From the NCBI RefSeq assembly GCF_900091415.1, contig NZ_FMHU01000001.1:124001-188000 (forward strand): 64,000 nucleotides of DNA. Direction: 5' to 3'. Source of the DNA: Micromonospora inyonensis. GTDB lineage: Bacteria; Actinomycetota; Actinomycetes; Mycobacteriales; Micromonosporaceae. The position numbers were made by a program, and so were the translations under genes. Under the pieces are notes generated by a model. It was not told the origin of the DNA. It worked only from the letters and a program-made list of their open reading frames with translations, and did no database searches. This document shows, piece after piece, positions 29,428-38,046 of the stretch (position 1 is its first letter; each line of letters starts with the position of its first letter).

Positions 29428-30324
29428 GTGACCCGTCTGATCGCCACCCGGGGGCTGCCGGCCTCCGGCAAGACCACCTTCGCCCGGACGCTCCAACCGT
29501 CGGTCGTCCGCGTCAACCGGGACGACCTGCGCCGCATGCTGCACGGTGGCCGGCTGTTCACCCAGTGGGCGGAGTCCCAGGTCACCACCGCCCAGCGGGC
29601 GCAGGTGGAGGCCCTGCTGCGGGCCCGGGTGGACGTCTGCGTGGACGACACCAACCTGCGCGCCCGCACCCTGCGGGACTGGGCCCGGCTGGCCGCCCGG
29701 TACGGGGCCGGCTTCGAGGTGCACGACTTCACCGACGTCCCGTTGGAGGAGTGCCTGCGCCGGGACGCGGCCCGACCGGCCGAGGACCGGGTCGGCGAGG
29801 AGGCCATCCGCCGCCTGCACGAGCGTTTCCTGGCCAACCGTCCGCTGCCCCTGCCGGTGCCCGAGGTGCCGCCGGGCGGCCCGGCCCGGGTGAGCCCGCC
29901 GGGCCCGGAACCGACCGACGTCGTCCTGGTGGACATCGACGGCACGGTCGCGCTGCACGTCTCCCGCAGCCCGTACGACATGACCCGGGTTAGCGAGGAC
30001 GTGCCGAACGAGGCGGTCATCGCGGCGGTCCGGGCGATGCACGGGGCCGGCTACGGGGTGGTGTTCTGCTCCGGCCGGGACGCCTCCGCCCGCGCCGACA
30101 CGGTGGCCTGGCTGGACCGGCACGTCCGGGTGCCCTACCTGGCGCTGCACCTGCGGGCGGTGGGCGACAACCGGAAGGACTCGATCGTCAAACGCGAGAT
30201 CTACGAGAGCGAGTTGCGCGACCGGTACCGGGTCGTCGGGGTCTTCGACGACCGCATGCAGGTGGTCCGGATGTGGCGCGACGTCGGCCTGACCGTCTTC
30301 CAGGTCGCCGAGGGCAACTTCTGA
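29428..30324 (+). CDS. Polynucleotide 5'-kinase / 3'-phosphatase, phage T4 PseT-like
   Basis: A 298-residue two-domain protein. The N-terminal domain is a P-loop kinase: LIATRGLPASGKTTFART, then RVNRDDLRRMLHGG and DDTNLRARTLRDWARLAARY. From about residue 170 an HAD phosphatase follows: VVLVDIDGTVALH (DxDGT nucleophile), GYGVVFCSGRDAS (Ser motif), then KREIYESELRDRY and VGVFDDRMQVVRMWRD (acidic motif). The kinase-then-phosphatase order is that of T4 Pnkp, which heals RNA or DNA ends before ligation. No ligase gene is adjacent. The GTG start at 29428 is chosen because the kinase strand begins right after it. It is divergent from rpmE. Confidence 0.87.
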   Translation: MTRLIATRGLPASGKTTFARTLQPSVVRVNRDDLRRMLHGGRLFTQWAESQVTTAQRAQVEALLRARVDVCVDDTNLRARTLRDWARLAARYGAGFEVHDFTDVPLEECLRRDAARPAEDRVGEEAIRRLHERFLANRPLPLPVPEVPPGGPARVSPPGPEPTDVVLVDIDGTVALHVSRSPYDMTRVSEDVPNEAVIAAVRAMHGAGYGVVFCSGRDASARADTVAWLDRHVRVPYLALHLRAVGDNRKDSIVKREIYESELRDRYRVVGVFDDRMQVVRMWRDVGLTVFQVAEGNF

Positions 30325-30334
30325 GGGTGCTGGT

Positions 30335-30432
30335 CGCGCCGGTGCCGGATGCGCCGGATGCCGGGTGCCGGATGCGCCGGGTGCGGCGGGTGCGGGTGCG
30401 CCGGATGCCGGATGCTGGATGCCTGGTGCCGG
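30335..30432. repeat. Degenerate short tandem repeat (GGTGCCGGATGC-like)
   Basis: About 100 bp built from imperfect repeats of GCCGGATG / GCCGGGTG / GCGCCGG units after the kinase-phosphatase gene. It is purely intergenic and runs straight into palindromic repeat copy 3. It has the look of slipped-strand expansion. Confidence 0.55.
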
Positions 30433-30433
30433 G

Positions 30434-30489
30434 TGCCTGCAGGGGTCCCCTCCTCCACAGAATGCGGTAGGAGGGGACCCCTGCTACCA
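30434..30489. repeat. Palindromic intergenic repeat, copy 3
   Basis: The third copy of the 56-bp palindromic family, reversed relative to copy 1. The arms TGCAGGGGTCCCCTCC and GGAGGGGACCCCTGC flank a centre containing CAGAATGCGGTA. The outer part of the left arm is changed (TGCCTGCAGG). It lies between convergent genes, as the other two copies do. Confidence 0.8.
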
Positions 30490-30491
30490 CC

Positions 30492-30994
30492 TCAGGCGGC
30501 CGAGGCGACCGCCCCGGACGTGGCGGTGAGCCGCAGCGTCGCCTCGGCGCGTACGCCGTTGACGGTCACCGCGAGCACCACCGAGTCGGCCGGTCGCAGC
30601 GCGGTGAGCGTGCCGGTGGCCGGATCGAAGCGGGCCACTTGCCAGGGCTTCACCCCGTCCGCCGGGCCGACGTGGACGCTCGGCGACGCCGACCAGTCCG
30701 CGCTGGCCGGCGCGGCCACCGGCACGGTACGGCCCCCGGGCTGCGTGATCGTCGCGGTCACCGTCGCCGGGGTGCCGACCGCGACGGTGTCGGGGGCGGC
30801 CAGGGTGAGCCGGTCGACGTGTGCCCGGAACTCTGCGGCCACCCAGCGCGGGCCCTCGACCAGCGCGTCACGTCGGGCGCGCTCAGCCTCCTGCGGGGTC
30901 ACCGGGTCCACTCCGACCATCGTCCAGCCGGTGAACCCGCCCTGGTCGGCGGGGCTGGACGGGCCCTTCCCGGAGTTGCCGTTGATCAGGAAAG
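30492..30994 (-). pseudogene. 3' fragment of the phosphodiester glycosidase/phosphoesterase gene, cut off by IS110
   Basis: 167 codons in frame with the 5' fragment at 32495-35440. The fragment starts right at the core dinucleotide with FLINGNSGKGPSSPADQGGF and ends after an Ig-like beta domain (VTATITQPGGRTVPVAAP, VVLAVTVNGVRAEATLRL). Deleting the element and one CT core restores GVPFLINGNSGK, which looks like the end of the metallophosphatase domain. It lacks its own promoter and signal peptide, so it is probably silent unless read from the element. Confidence 0.85.
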
Positions 30995-31014
30995 ACATCC
31001 CAGGAGCTTGAATG

Positions 31015-32259
31015 TCAAGCAGCAGCCTCGTTGAGGTGATGCGACCAGGCGGTTGCCTCGTCGTACGGGGTGCCGGTTTTGAGGCATCCGTGCAGGATGC
31101 CGACGAGTCGGTTGGCGAGCTGGCGCAGCGCGGCGTTGTAGCTGGCGCCGCGGGCGCGTTGCCGGTCGTAGTAGGCGCGGGCGCCCGGGGAGGCCTTCAA
31201 CGCGGAGAACGCCTGGGTCATCAGCGCGTCGATGAGCCGGTCGTTGTGCACGAACCGGGCCGCGACGGTCCTCTTCTTCCCGGACGCGCGGGTGATCGGG
31301 CTGGTCGCGGCGTAGTTCTTGCGGGCCTTCGCCGAGACGTAGCGGGCGTGGTCGTCACCGAACTCAGCGAGCACCCGGGCACCGAGAACCGTGCCCAGTC
31401 CGGGCTGGGACAGGATGATCTCAGCGTCCGGGTGCCGGCCAAAATGGGCCTCCACCTGCCCCTGCAGGACCTTGACCTGCTCGTTGAGGGTGGACAGCAG
31501 CGCGATCAGCGCGCGGACCGAGGCCGCGTAGGCGGCGGTGACCACGGCGGGCTGGCCGAGGTGCTCGGCGCGCAGCGTGGTCTGGATCGCGGCCGCCTTG
31601 GCCGGAATGTCACGCCGGCGGGCCCGTTTGAGGGCCGCGCTGATCTGCGCCAGGCTCAACCGGGCGGCGCTGGCCGGGTCCGGCGCCTTCGCCAGGAGTT
31701 CCAGGGTGTCGGCGGCGTCGAGGTCCTCGAACGCGGCGAGGGCGGCCGGGAAGTACTCCCGCAGCGCATGCCGCAGCCGCTGGCCGGCGCGGGTACGTTC
31801 CCAGATCAGCGTCTTGTGCATCCGCGAGACGACCTTGACCGCCTCCGCATCAGCGCTGTCACCGGCCATCGGGCGCAGTTGGTGCGAGTCGGTACGCACC
31901 ATGTCCGCCAGCATGTGCGCGTCCGCCGCGTCGCTCTTGGCCCCGGACACCGCCAGGCGCTCCCGGTAACGGGCCGCCTGCAACGGATTCACCGGATACA
32001 CCGTGTATCCGGCGGCGACCAGCGCTTGTACCCACGGACCCCGATCGGTTTCGATACCGATCCTCACCCGCCCGGACACGTCCTCGGCATCGATGTCGTC
32101 ACCGAGCGCCTGACCGATCATCGCGTGCAGCCTCGTCATGCCCGCCATGCCTTCCGGCAGTCGGGCCTTGGCCAGCCGGCGACCGGACGCGTCCATCACC
32201 TCGACGTCGTGGTGGTCCTCCGCCCAGTCATCTCCCACGAACAGCAACACGTCTCCCAC
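31015..32259 (-). CDS. IS110-family DEDD transposase (bridge-RNA-guided recombinase)
   Basis: A 414-residue transposase. The N-terminal RuvC-like DEDD domain has VGDDWAEDHHDVEVMD (Asp 11), IGIETDRGPWVQAL (Glu 70) and GAKSDAADAHMLAD (Asp 110 and 113). The middle is a helical linker. The C-terminal Tnp domain has ILSQPGLGTVLGARVLAEFG and TSPITRASGKKRTV, where the Ser before Gly-Lys-Lys is the likely catalytic serine. The gene is intact from GTG 32259, though GTG codons 4 or 8 could also serve. In the IS110 family the protein cuts and rejoins DNA at a site chosen by the bridge RNA. Confidence 0.92.
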   Translation of the reverse strand: MGDVLLFVGDDWAEDHHDVEVMDASGRRLAKARLPEGMAGMTRLHAMIGQALGDDIDAEDVSGRVRIGIETDRGPWVQALVAAGYTVYPVNPLQAARYRERLAVSGAKSDAADAHMLADMVRTDSHQLRPMAGDSADAEAVKVVSRMHKTLIWERTRAGQRLRHALREYFPAALAAFEDLDAADTLELLAKAPDPASAARLSLAQISAALKRARRRDIPAKAAAIQTTLRAEHLGQPAVVTAAYAASVRALIALLSTLNEQVKVLQGQVEAHFGRHPDAEIILSQPGLGTVLGARVLAEFGDDHARYVSAKARKNYAATSPITRASGKKRTVAARFVHNDRLIDALMTQAFSALKASPGARAYYDRQRARGASYNAALRQLANRLVGILHGCLKTGTPYDEATAWSHHLNEAAA

Positions 32260-32290
32260 CTTCCGAGCCGATCACCTTCGGTAGCCAGGA

Positions 32291-32460
32291 GGAGAACCAT
32301 CAGCGACCTAATGAAGCAGTGCTCACGCCGCGACCGGGCGGGCACGACATCCCATCAGCGATCAACTCTCCACACCGACCGACAGCGGCACGCTCTTTCA
32401 TCAGGACTCCACGTCCAGGCACCACGAGTGCTCGCCTGCCGGCGGCTACCTACCCACCAG
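32291..32460 (-). ncRNA. Predicted IS110 bridge RNA (target and donor binding loops)
   Basis: It is read on the minus strand in the IS left end, before the transposase gene. First loop: CGTGGTGCCT (32417-32426) matches the left target plus core, CGGGGTGCCT, at 9 of 10 positions. GAAAG (32395-32399) is complementary to the core plus right target, CTTTC. The two are separated by a GGAC/GTCC hairpin (32404-32416), and the loop is closed by CGGCA/TGCCG. Second loop: TGGGATGTC (32346-32354) equals the right end plus the first core base. TCATTAG (32308-32314) is the exact complement of core plus left end, CTAATGA. A GTGC/GCAC hairpin (32319-32345) lies between them and GGAGAG/TTCTCC closes the loop. 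The order target loop then donor loop is as in IS621. The exact RNA ends are not determined. Confidence 0.82.
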
Positions 32461-32494
32461 GAGTTTGCCGGATGGCTCACTCCCAGAACTCATT

Positions 32495-35440
32495 AGGCAC
32501 CCCGTCGACCCGGTCGGCGTGGAAGGTGCCGACGTGTCCGCCGACGAAGAGCGCGCCCTTGCCGGTGCGGTGCTGGAAGTCGGCCAGCCACTGCTCCACC
32601 AGCGCCGCCTCCTTCCGGTCGGTGAGCTGGCTGGCCTTGGCCGGGCCGGGGTCGCGCGGCGGGTGGTGGTGCAGCACGGCCACCGAGCCGATCCGGTCGT
32701 CGCCAGCGGCGGAGTCCAGCGCGGACCGTAGGGCCCGGACCTGGTCGAAGCCGCCACCGCGCAGGGTCCCGGTGGAGCTGTTCAGCGTGACGAAGCGGGT
32801 TCCCCTGTGGTCGAAGACCTTCGACGGCGCACCGAAGACCGCCTCGAAGTTGGCGATCGGGGCGCCCATGATCTCGTGGTTGCCCGGCACGTAGTGGTAG
32901 GGCAGCTCGCCACCGAGTTCCTCGTCCAGGATCCGCTTGGCCAGGGCGAAGTCCGCCGGGTAGGCGGTGTCCACGAAGTCCCCGTTGATGAGGAGGAAGT
33001 CCGGCTTCGCCGCCTTGACCTCGCGCAGCGTCCGGCGGGCCTGGGCGACCAGGTCACTGTCCGGGTTCGCCGCGACGAACTGCGCGTCGGAGAGGACCGC
33101 GAAGCGCCACGGCATCCCGGCGACGGTGCCGTCGCGCAGCACCACCCGGTCGGTCCGGTGCGGCTCGGCGGGTACGTCCACAGTGGGCGACACCTTCGCC
33201 ACCAGGTCGTCGATGACCACCTCGCTGGTGTACTTCGCGGCGGCGTTGGTCTCGGCCACGTAGAAGCGGCGGACCCGCAGCGGGTACTGCACCCCGGCGG
33301 GTACGTCGAACTGCACGTACCGCCAGCCGGTCCAGGTGACCAGCGGCCCGCGCAGCACGTGCTGGGTGTCCTGCGCGTCGTGCAGGTGCAGGCTGGGCCA
33401 CTCGCCCGTGCCGTTGCCCTTGATCCACATGCCGAAGGCCTGCGGCTGCCCGGGGACCGCGATCCAGGCCGGCGGGTCGGCGTACGCCGCCCGGGTGCCG
33501 GTGGACTGCCCGAAGTCGTACGACATCCGCAGGCCGGTGCCGGTGCGGCCCGGTGCGGGGGCGACCGAGCCGGTGGCGCGGGCGGCGCTGAACCTCCAGT
33601 TCGCCGCGTCGTCGAAGCCGGCGACCGGCACGTCGGTGAGGCCGACGGTCACCGGCACCACGGTGCGCTGCCCGGCCACGGTGACGGTGACCAGGGCGGA
33701 GCCGCTGTCGCGGAGCGCGGCGACGGTGAGGTTGCCGTTGGTGTCGGGGGTGATCCGCAGCAGCTCCCGGTCGTAGGCGAGGGAGATGTCGGAGGGCTCG
33801 ATCGGCGCGGTGTTGCCCTCGGCGTCGTAACCGACCACACCGAAGGTGCCGGTGCCCCGCGCGTCGGCGAGGCCGACCCGGTCCGCGGTGGAGTCGACCC
33901 GGGCCAGCGGCCCGAGCACGGTGAGGTCCAGCGTGCCGCAGGCCTCGTCGTGCCAGGCGGTGACGGTGGTCCGGCCGGGCCGGACGGCCCGGAAGACGCC
34001 GTCGGCGTCGACGGTGCCGTGGGCGGCCGGGTTGGCCCGCCACGTCGGCGTTCCGGCCGCCGGGCCGTACGTCTCGTCATGGCCGGCGGCGGTGAGCCGG
34101 CGGGTCAGGCCGGGAAAGACCCGGTCCGGCCGGCCGCCCCGGACCGGCGCGACGCCGGGCGCGGCGGTGGGGTCGGCGGCGGTCTCCAGCCAGTACCCGG
34201 TGAGCCGGCCGCTGCCCTTCGGGGCGTAGACGGCCAGGCCGTTCGGGACGGCCCGCTCGGTGCCGTCGGAGGGACTGTTCTCCACCTGGACGGACGCCGC
34301 GCCGGGCTCGCGGGCGAGCAGCGTCGAGGAGCCGCCACCGTCGAGGTTGAGCGCGTGGTGCGCGCCGAGTTCGGCCATCATCCGGCCCATCTCGGTCTGG
34401 GTGACGCCCCGGCTGTCGACCTGCCGGCCGTCCACCGTCAGCATGATCATCTTGCGCCCGTCGGCGGTGAACCCGACCGAGGTGCGTGGGGCCAGGGAGG
34501 TGTCGGCGATCTGCTGCACCACACCGTCGCGGACCAGCACGTTGCCGCCGCCGACCGCGGCGTTCGGGGTGCTGCCGTCCGACGTGCGCGGGCGGTAGGC
34601 GACGGTCACCGCGTCACCCGGGCGCAGGCCGGCGAGGGCGTCCGACCCGGCGTCCCGGCCGAGCAGGATGGTGGTGCCGGCGGGGATCGGGCCGCTGCCG
34701 GCGCGGTCGGTGACGGTGGCGACGCGCCCGTCGACCACGGCGACCTCGGTGACCCGGGTCGCGCCCTCGACCGCCCGGGACCGGTCGTACGAGCCCCAGA
34801 GCGCGGTGAAGACGCCGGTGCCGCCCGCCTGGACCATGTTGTTGAACTGGGTCAGGGTGACCGGCCCGGCGGGCAGGGTGGCGGTGCCCTCGAAGTGCAC
34901 CTGGATCACCCGGCCGAGCCCCTCGGCGGTGACCGCCACCGCGTTGGTGTGCCCGGCGACCGGCGACTGGATCAGCTCGCCGCCACGGATGCCGATGCCC
35001 TGCGCGGCTCCGGAGTTGTTGATGTCGAAGAAGTCGCCGTTGACCGCGGCGACCGCGCGGGAGGCGTCGACCGCGCCACGAAGCGGCTCGGCCCGGCTGA
35101 CCGCGCCGGAGTTGACGTAGTCGACGGTGAGGTCACCGGTCAGGTCGGCGGTGAGGGCGTCGGCCCGCAGCCAGCCCTGCTGGTCGTACCGGTCGAAGGA
35201 GGTGAGGTCGAGCCCGGGTGCGACCGGGCGGGTGGTCTTCGCGGTCTCCAGGCCGTCGGCGGGCGCGACGCCCGCGGCAGCGAGGGTGGTGACCGTGGTC
35301 GGGTGGGAGGAGGCGCGGGGGACGTCCTCGGCGGCCGTGTCGGCCCCGGGCGACGCGACGACGACCGGGGTCGGGCCGGCCAGGCCGAGCAGCGGCGTCA
35401 GCACCAGCACGCCGGCAAGTCGGGCGGATCGGGTACGCAT
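32495..35440 (-). pseudogene. 5' fragment of a secreted phosphodiester glycosidase / calcineurin-like phosphoesterase gene
   Basis: 982 codons before the IS110 junction; the frame then runs into the element and stops at 32477 after NEFWE. It has a signal peptide (RLAGVLVLTPLLGLAGPTPV). A phosphodiester alpha-GlcNAcase (NAGPA/DUF2233) domain has MAELGAHHALNLDGGGSSTL. Ig-like and carbohydrate-binding-like beta regions follow. The C-terminal metallophosphatase domain shows FAVLSDAQF, LLINGDFVDTAYPADF, YHYVPGNHEIMGAP, LHHHPPRDPG and FVGGHVGTFHADRVDG. All metal-binding motifs precede the break, so a truncated but still active enzyme is possible. The intact protein would have had about 1,148 residues. 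The start ATG 35440 is the likely one; TTG 35461 is an alternative. Confidence 0.88.
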
Positions 35441-35534
35441 GCGCGTCAGCCAACCCGACAACGAACAGAACTTTCAATACCCTGCCGGCCAACTGTAGGA
35501 AAACTCCAGCCGGCGATCTCGCTCTGAGCAGTGA

Positions 35535-35568
35535 GAAGGGGCACGACCGCGAACGGTCGTGCCCCTTC
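35535..35568 (-). terminator. Terminator hairpin downstream of rho
   Basis: A perfect 15-bp stem (arms 35535-35549 and 35554-35568, GAAGGGGCACGACCG) with the loop CGAA, 19 bp after the rho stop. It also lies upstream of the disrupted phosphoesterase gene and so insulates it from rho read-through. Confidence 0.75.
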
Positions 35569-35586
35569 CCCAGGTGACCCGGCGGG

Positions 35587-37749
35587 TTACTCGCCCGGCG
35601 TCGACTTGGCGATCTGCATCAGGAACTCGATGTTGGTCCGGGACTGCTTGAGCCGGTCCAGCAGCAGGTCCAGCGCCGCCTGCGAGTCCAGCGAGTGCAG
35701 GACCTTGCGGAGCTTGTGCGTGATGGCCAGTTCCTCCGGCGCGAGCAGGATCTCCTCCTTACGGGTGCCGGAGGTGTGGATGTCGATGGCCGGGAAGACC
35801 CGCTTGTCGGCGATCTTCCGGTCCAGCTTCAGCTCGGCGTTGCCGGTGCCCTTGAACTCCTCGAAGATGACCGTGTCCATCACCGACCCGGTCTCGACCA
35901 GGGCGGTGGCGAGGATGGTCAGCGAGCCGCCGTTCTCGATGTTCCGCGCCGCGCCGAGGAAACGCTTCGGCGGGTAGAGCGCGGTCGAGTCGATACCGCC
36001 CGACATGATCCGGCCGCTGGCCGGAGCCGCCAGGTTGTACGACCGGCCGAGCCGGGTCACCGAGTCGAGCAGCACGACCACGTCGTGCCCCAGCTCGACC
36101 AGGCGCTTGGCCCGCTCGATCGCCAGCTCGGCGACGGTGGTGTGGTCCTGCGGCGGACGGTCGAAGGTGGCCGCGACAACCTCGCCCTTGACCGAGCGCT
36201 GCATGTCGGTGACCTCTTCGGGCCGCTCGTCGATCAGCACCACCATCAGGTGGCACTCCGGGTTGTTGTGGGTGATCGCGTTGGCGATCGCCTGCAACAC
36301 CATGGTCTTACCGGCCTTGGGCGGCGACATGATCAGCGCCCGCTGGCCCTTGCCGATCGGCGTGACCAGGTCGATCACCCGGGTGGTGAGGATGTGCGGC
36401 TCGGTCTCCAGCCGCAGCCGCTCCTGCGGGTAGAGCGGGGTGAGCTTGTAGAACTCCGGACGGCGGCGGGCCTCCTCCGGCTCCATGCCGTTGACCGAGT
36501 CCAGCCGGACCAGCGGGTTGTACTTGTCCCGCCGCTGCTCGCCGTCGCGCGCCGCGCGCACCGCACCGGTGATGGCGTCGCCACGCCGCAGGCCGTACTT
36601 CTTGACCTGGGACATCGAGACGTACACGTCGTTCGGGCCGGCCAGGTAGCCGGTGGTCCGGACGAAGGCGTAGTTGTCCAGCACGTCGATGATGCCGGCC
36701 ACCGGGACGAGCACGTCGTCCTCGCTGACCTGGGGCTCGCGTCCGCCGCTGGCGACGGCGTCCCCGCCGGTCTCGTTGCGCTCGCCACGGCCCCGGCGAC
36801 GGTCCCGGAACCGGCTGCGCCGGCCGCGCCGGCCGCCGCCCTCGCCGTCGTCGTCGACGTCGGTGTCGCGGTCCCGGTCGCCGCGCTGGCCCCGTTCGGT
36901 CCGGTCGCCGCGCTCGTTACGGTCGGCCCGCTCGCCGCGCTCCGTGCGCTCGTTGCGGTCGCTCCGCTCGCCGCGCTCGGCCCGCTCGTTGCGCTCGCCC
37001 CGCTCGGTCCGCTCGGTACGGTCACCGCGCTCGGTCCGCTCACCGCGCTCGGCCCGGTCGTTGCGCTCGGTCCGCTCACCGCGCTCGGCCCGGTCGTTGC
37101 GCTCGGTCCGCTCACCGCGCTCGGCCCGGTCGTTGCGCTCGGTCCGCTCACCGCGCTCGGCCCGGTCGTTGCGCTCGGTCCGCTCGCCACGCTCGGCCCG
37201 GTCGTTGCGCTCGGCCCGGTCACCACGCTCCGCCCGCTCACCGCGGTCACCACGCTCCGCCCGCTCGCCACGCTCGGGGCGCTCGGCGGTCTCCGGGGTG
37301 ACGGCCCCGCGCGGCTCCGCCTCGGTGGTGACCGGGGCGGCGGCAGCGGTCGCGGCGGCGCGCTCGGCGGTGGTCGCGGCCCGGCTGCGCCGGCTCCGTG
37401 GCCGGGATTCGGCCTCGGCCGGAGCGGTCGCCGGCTCCGCGGTCTCCCGCACGTCCGCCCGGATCTCCTCGCGGACGGGCGCGGCGGCTGCGGCCGCCAC
37501 CTCGGCACGCGGTCGAGGGGCCCCGGCGGCGGCACCGCCCTGCCGCTCGGTGATGGCGCTGATCAGCTCAACCTTGCGCATGCGTGCAGTGCCGGAGATG
37601 CCGAGCGACGCGGCCAGGCTCTGCAGCTCCGGCAGCAGCATCGCTGACAGACCGGTGCCGCTGCGCCGACGACGGGCAGGGGCGGCGGCGGTGGTGGCTT
37701 CGCCAGCGACGTTGGAAACATCCGACGTCACGTCGGTGGTGTCGCTCAA
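35587..37749 (-). CDS. rho: Transcription termination factor Rho with long repeat-rich N-terminal region
   Basis: 720 residues against about 420 in E. coli. Residues about 35-65 are the Rho N-terminal helical domain (LPELQSLAASLGISGTARMR). Residues about 75-330 are a disordered Arg/Glu/Asp/Gly-rich insert with tandem GERTERNDRAER units. Then come the RNA-binding fold (VAGIIDVLDNYAFVRTTGYL) and the ATPase core: SPPKAGKTMVLQAIAN (P-loop), VLIDERPEEVTDM, VVVLLDSVTRLGRSYN (Walker B) and GGIDSTALYPPKRFLGAARN. The catalytic residues are intact. The TTG start at 37749 is preceded by AAGGA. Actinobacterial Rho proteins commonly carry such inserts, which bind RNA and help termination on GC-rich transcripts. 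Confidence 0.96.
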   Translation of the reverse strand: MSDTTDVTSDVSNVAGEATTAAAPARRRRSGTGLSAMLLPELQSLAASLGISGTARMRKVELISAITERQGGAAAGAPRPRAEVAAAAAAPVREEIRADVRETAEPATAPAEAESRPRSRRSRAATTAERAAATAAAAPVTTEAEPRGAVTPETAERPERGERAERGDRGERAERGDRAERNDRAERGERTERNDRAERGERTERNDRAERGERTERNDRAERGERTERNDRAERGERTERGDRTERTERGERNERAERGERSDRNERTERGERADRNERGDRTERGQRGDRDRDTDVDDDGEGGGRRGRRSRFRDRRRGRGERNETGGDAVASGGREPQVSEDDVLVPVAGIIDVLDNYAFVRTTGYLAGPNDVYVSMSQVKKYGLRRGDAITGAVRAARDGEQRRDKYNPLVRLDSVNGMEPEEARRRPEFYKLTPLYPQERLRLETEPHILTTRVIDLVTPIGKGQRALIMSPPKAGKTMVLQAIANAITHNNPECHLMVVLIDERPEEVTDMQRSVKGEVVAATFDRPPQDHTTVAELAIERAKRLVELGHDVVVLLDSVTRLGRSYNLAAPASGRIMSGGIDSTALYPPKRFLGAARNIENGGSLTILATALVETGSVMDTVIFEEFKGTGNAELKLDRKIADKRVFPAIDIHTSGTRKEEILLAPEELAITHKLRKVLHSLDSQAALDLLLDRLKQSRTNIEFLMQIAKSTPGE
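37033..37212 (-). repeat. Five 36-bp tandem repeats inside rho
   Basis: The unit starts GGTCCGCTCACCGCGCTCGG on the plus strand and recurs at 37033, 37069, 37105, 37141 and 37177, the last copy with substitutions. Each unit encodes 12 residues of the type GERTERNDRAER. Length changes by whole units would keep the frame, so copy number may vary between strains. Confidence 0.9.
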
Positions 37750-38046
37750 TGGATTCCTTCCCTCGATAGGCCGGGGTCGCCCGGGGTCAAGAGCTCAGGT
37801 GGCCGGGCGGCCTCGGTGCACCCGTGTCGCATGACGCGCCGCGGGAGTCTGTGACACAGCAGCCGGTCGGTTTCCCGACCCACCAACTTCGGCGGGTAGG
37901 TCTCGCCGTCTGCGGCGACCTGCGGAAACTGCGGTACGGCGTGGGCCTAGGCAGAGGTGAGACGGGCTGACCGCCGAGAGCTTCGGGGGTGCGCCGACCC
38001 GCAGGAAGATCGCATGCTTCGCGGCTGTGCTAAGTCTAGAGCGTAA
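37750..38046 (-). promoter_or_regulatory. Non-coding region upstream of rho, possible leader and promoter
   Basis: 297 bp between thrB and rho with no credible frame. Just after the thrB stop the minus strand has a TAGACT hexamer (38033-38038) that could serve as a -10 element, which would leave a leader of about 270 nt before rho. Rho genes are often controlled by premature Rho-dependent termination in such a leader. The assignment is tentative. Confidence 0.3.

Larger units (their letters stand above)
30995..32496 (-). mobile_element. IS110-family insertion sequence (about 1.50 kb, CT core)
   Basis: A DEDD transposase gene is flanked by about 235 bp of non-coding left end (32260-32494) and 20 bp of right end (30995-31014). 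The boundaries were placed by reconstruction: CT (minus strand) occurs at both junctions, 32495-32496 and 30993-30994, and fusing the flanks through one CT restores the host reading frame. No terminal inverted repeats or longer target duplication are visible, as expected for IS110. The left end carries a bridge-RNA-like pattern whose donor guides match the two ends, which supports the same boundaries independently. Confidence 0.9.

Noticed and set aside
32481..32496. An alternative IS110 core (TC at the GAGTTC/TTC junctions) that also restores a frame
   Set aside because: It would give NEFLINGNSG, but the donor guides in the non-coding end match only the CT-core boundaries, and GVPFLINGNSGK is the more natural protein sequence.
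32807..35527. A 906-codon plus-strand frame opposite the phosphodiester glycosidase gene
   Set aside because: Shadow frame caused by high GC; the minus strand has a signal peptide and metallophosphatase motifs.
37033..37212. CRISPR-like regular spacing of 36-bp repeats
   Set aside because: The repeats are directly adjacent with no unique spacers, in frame inside rho, and no cas genes are present.
35695..37647. A 650-codon plus-strand frame opposite rho, with long Ala/Leu/Val repeats
   Set aside because: The repeats are the reverse complement of the rho tandem repeats. Rho motifs on the minus strand are decisive.
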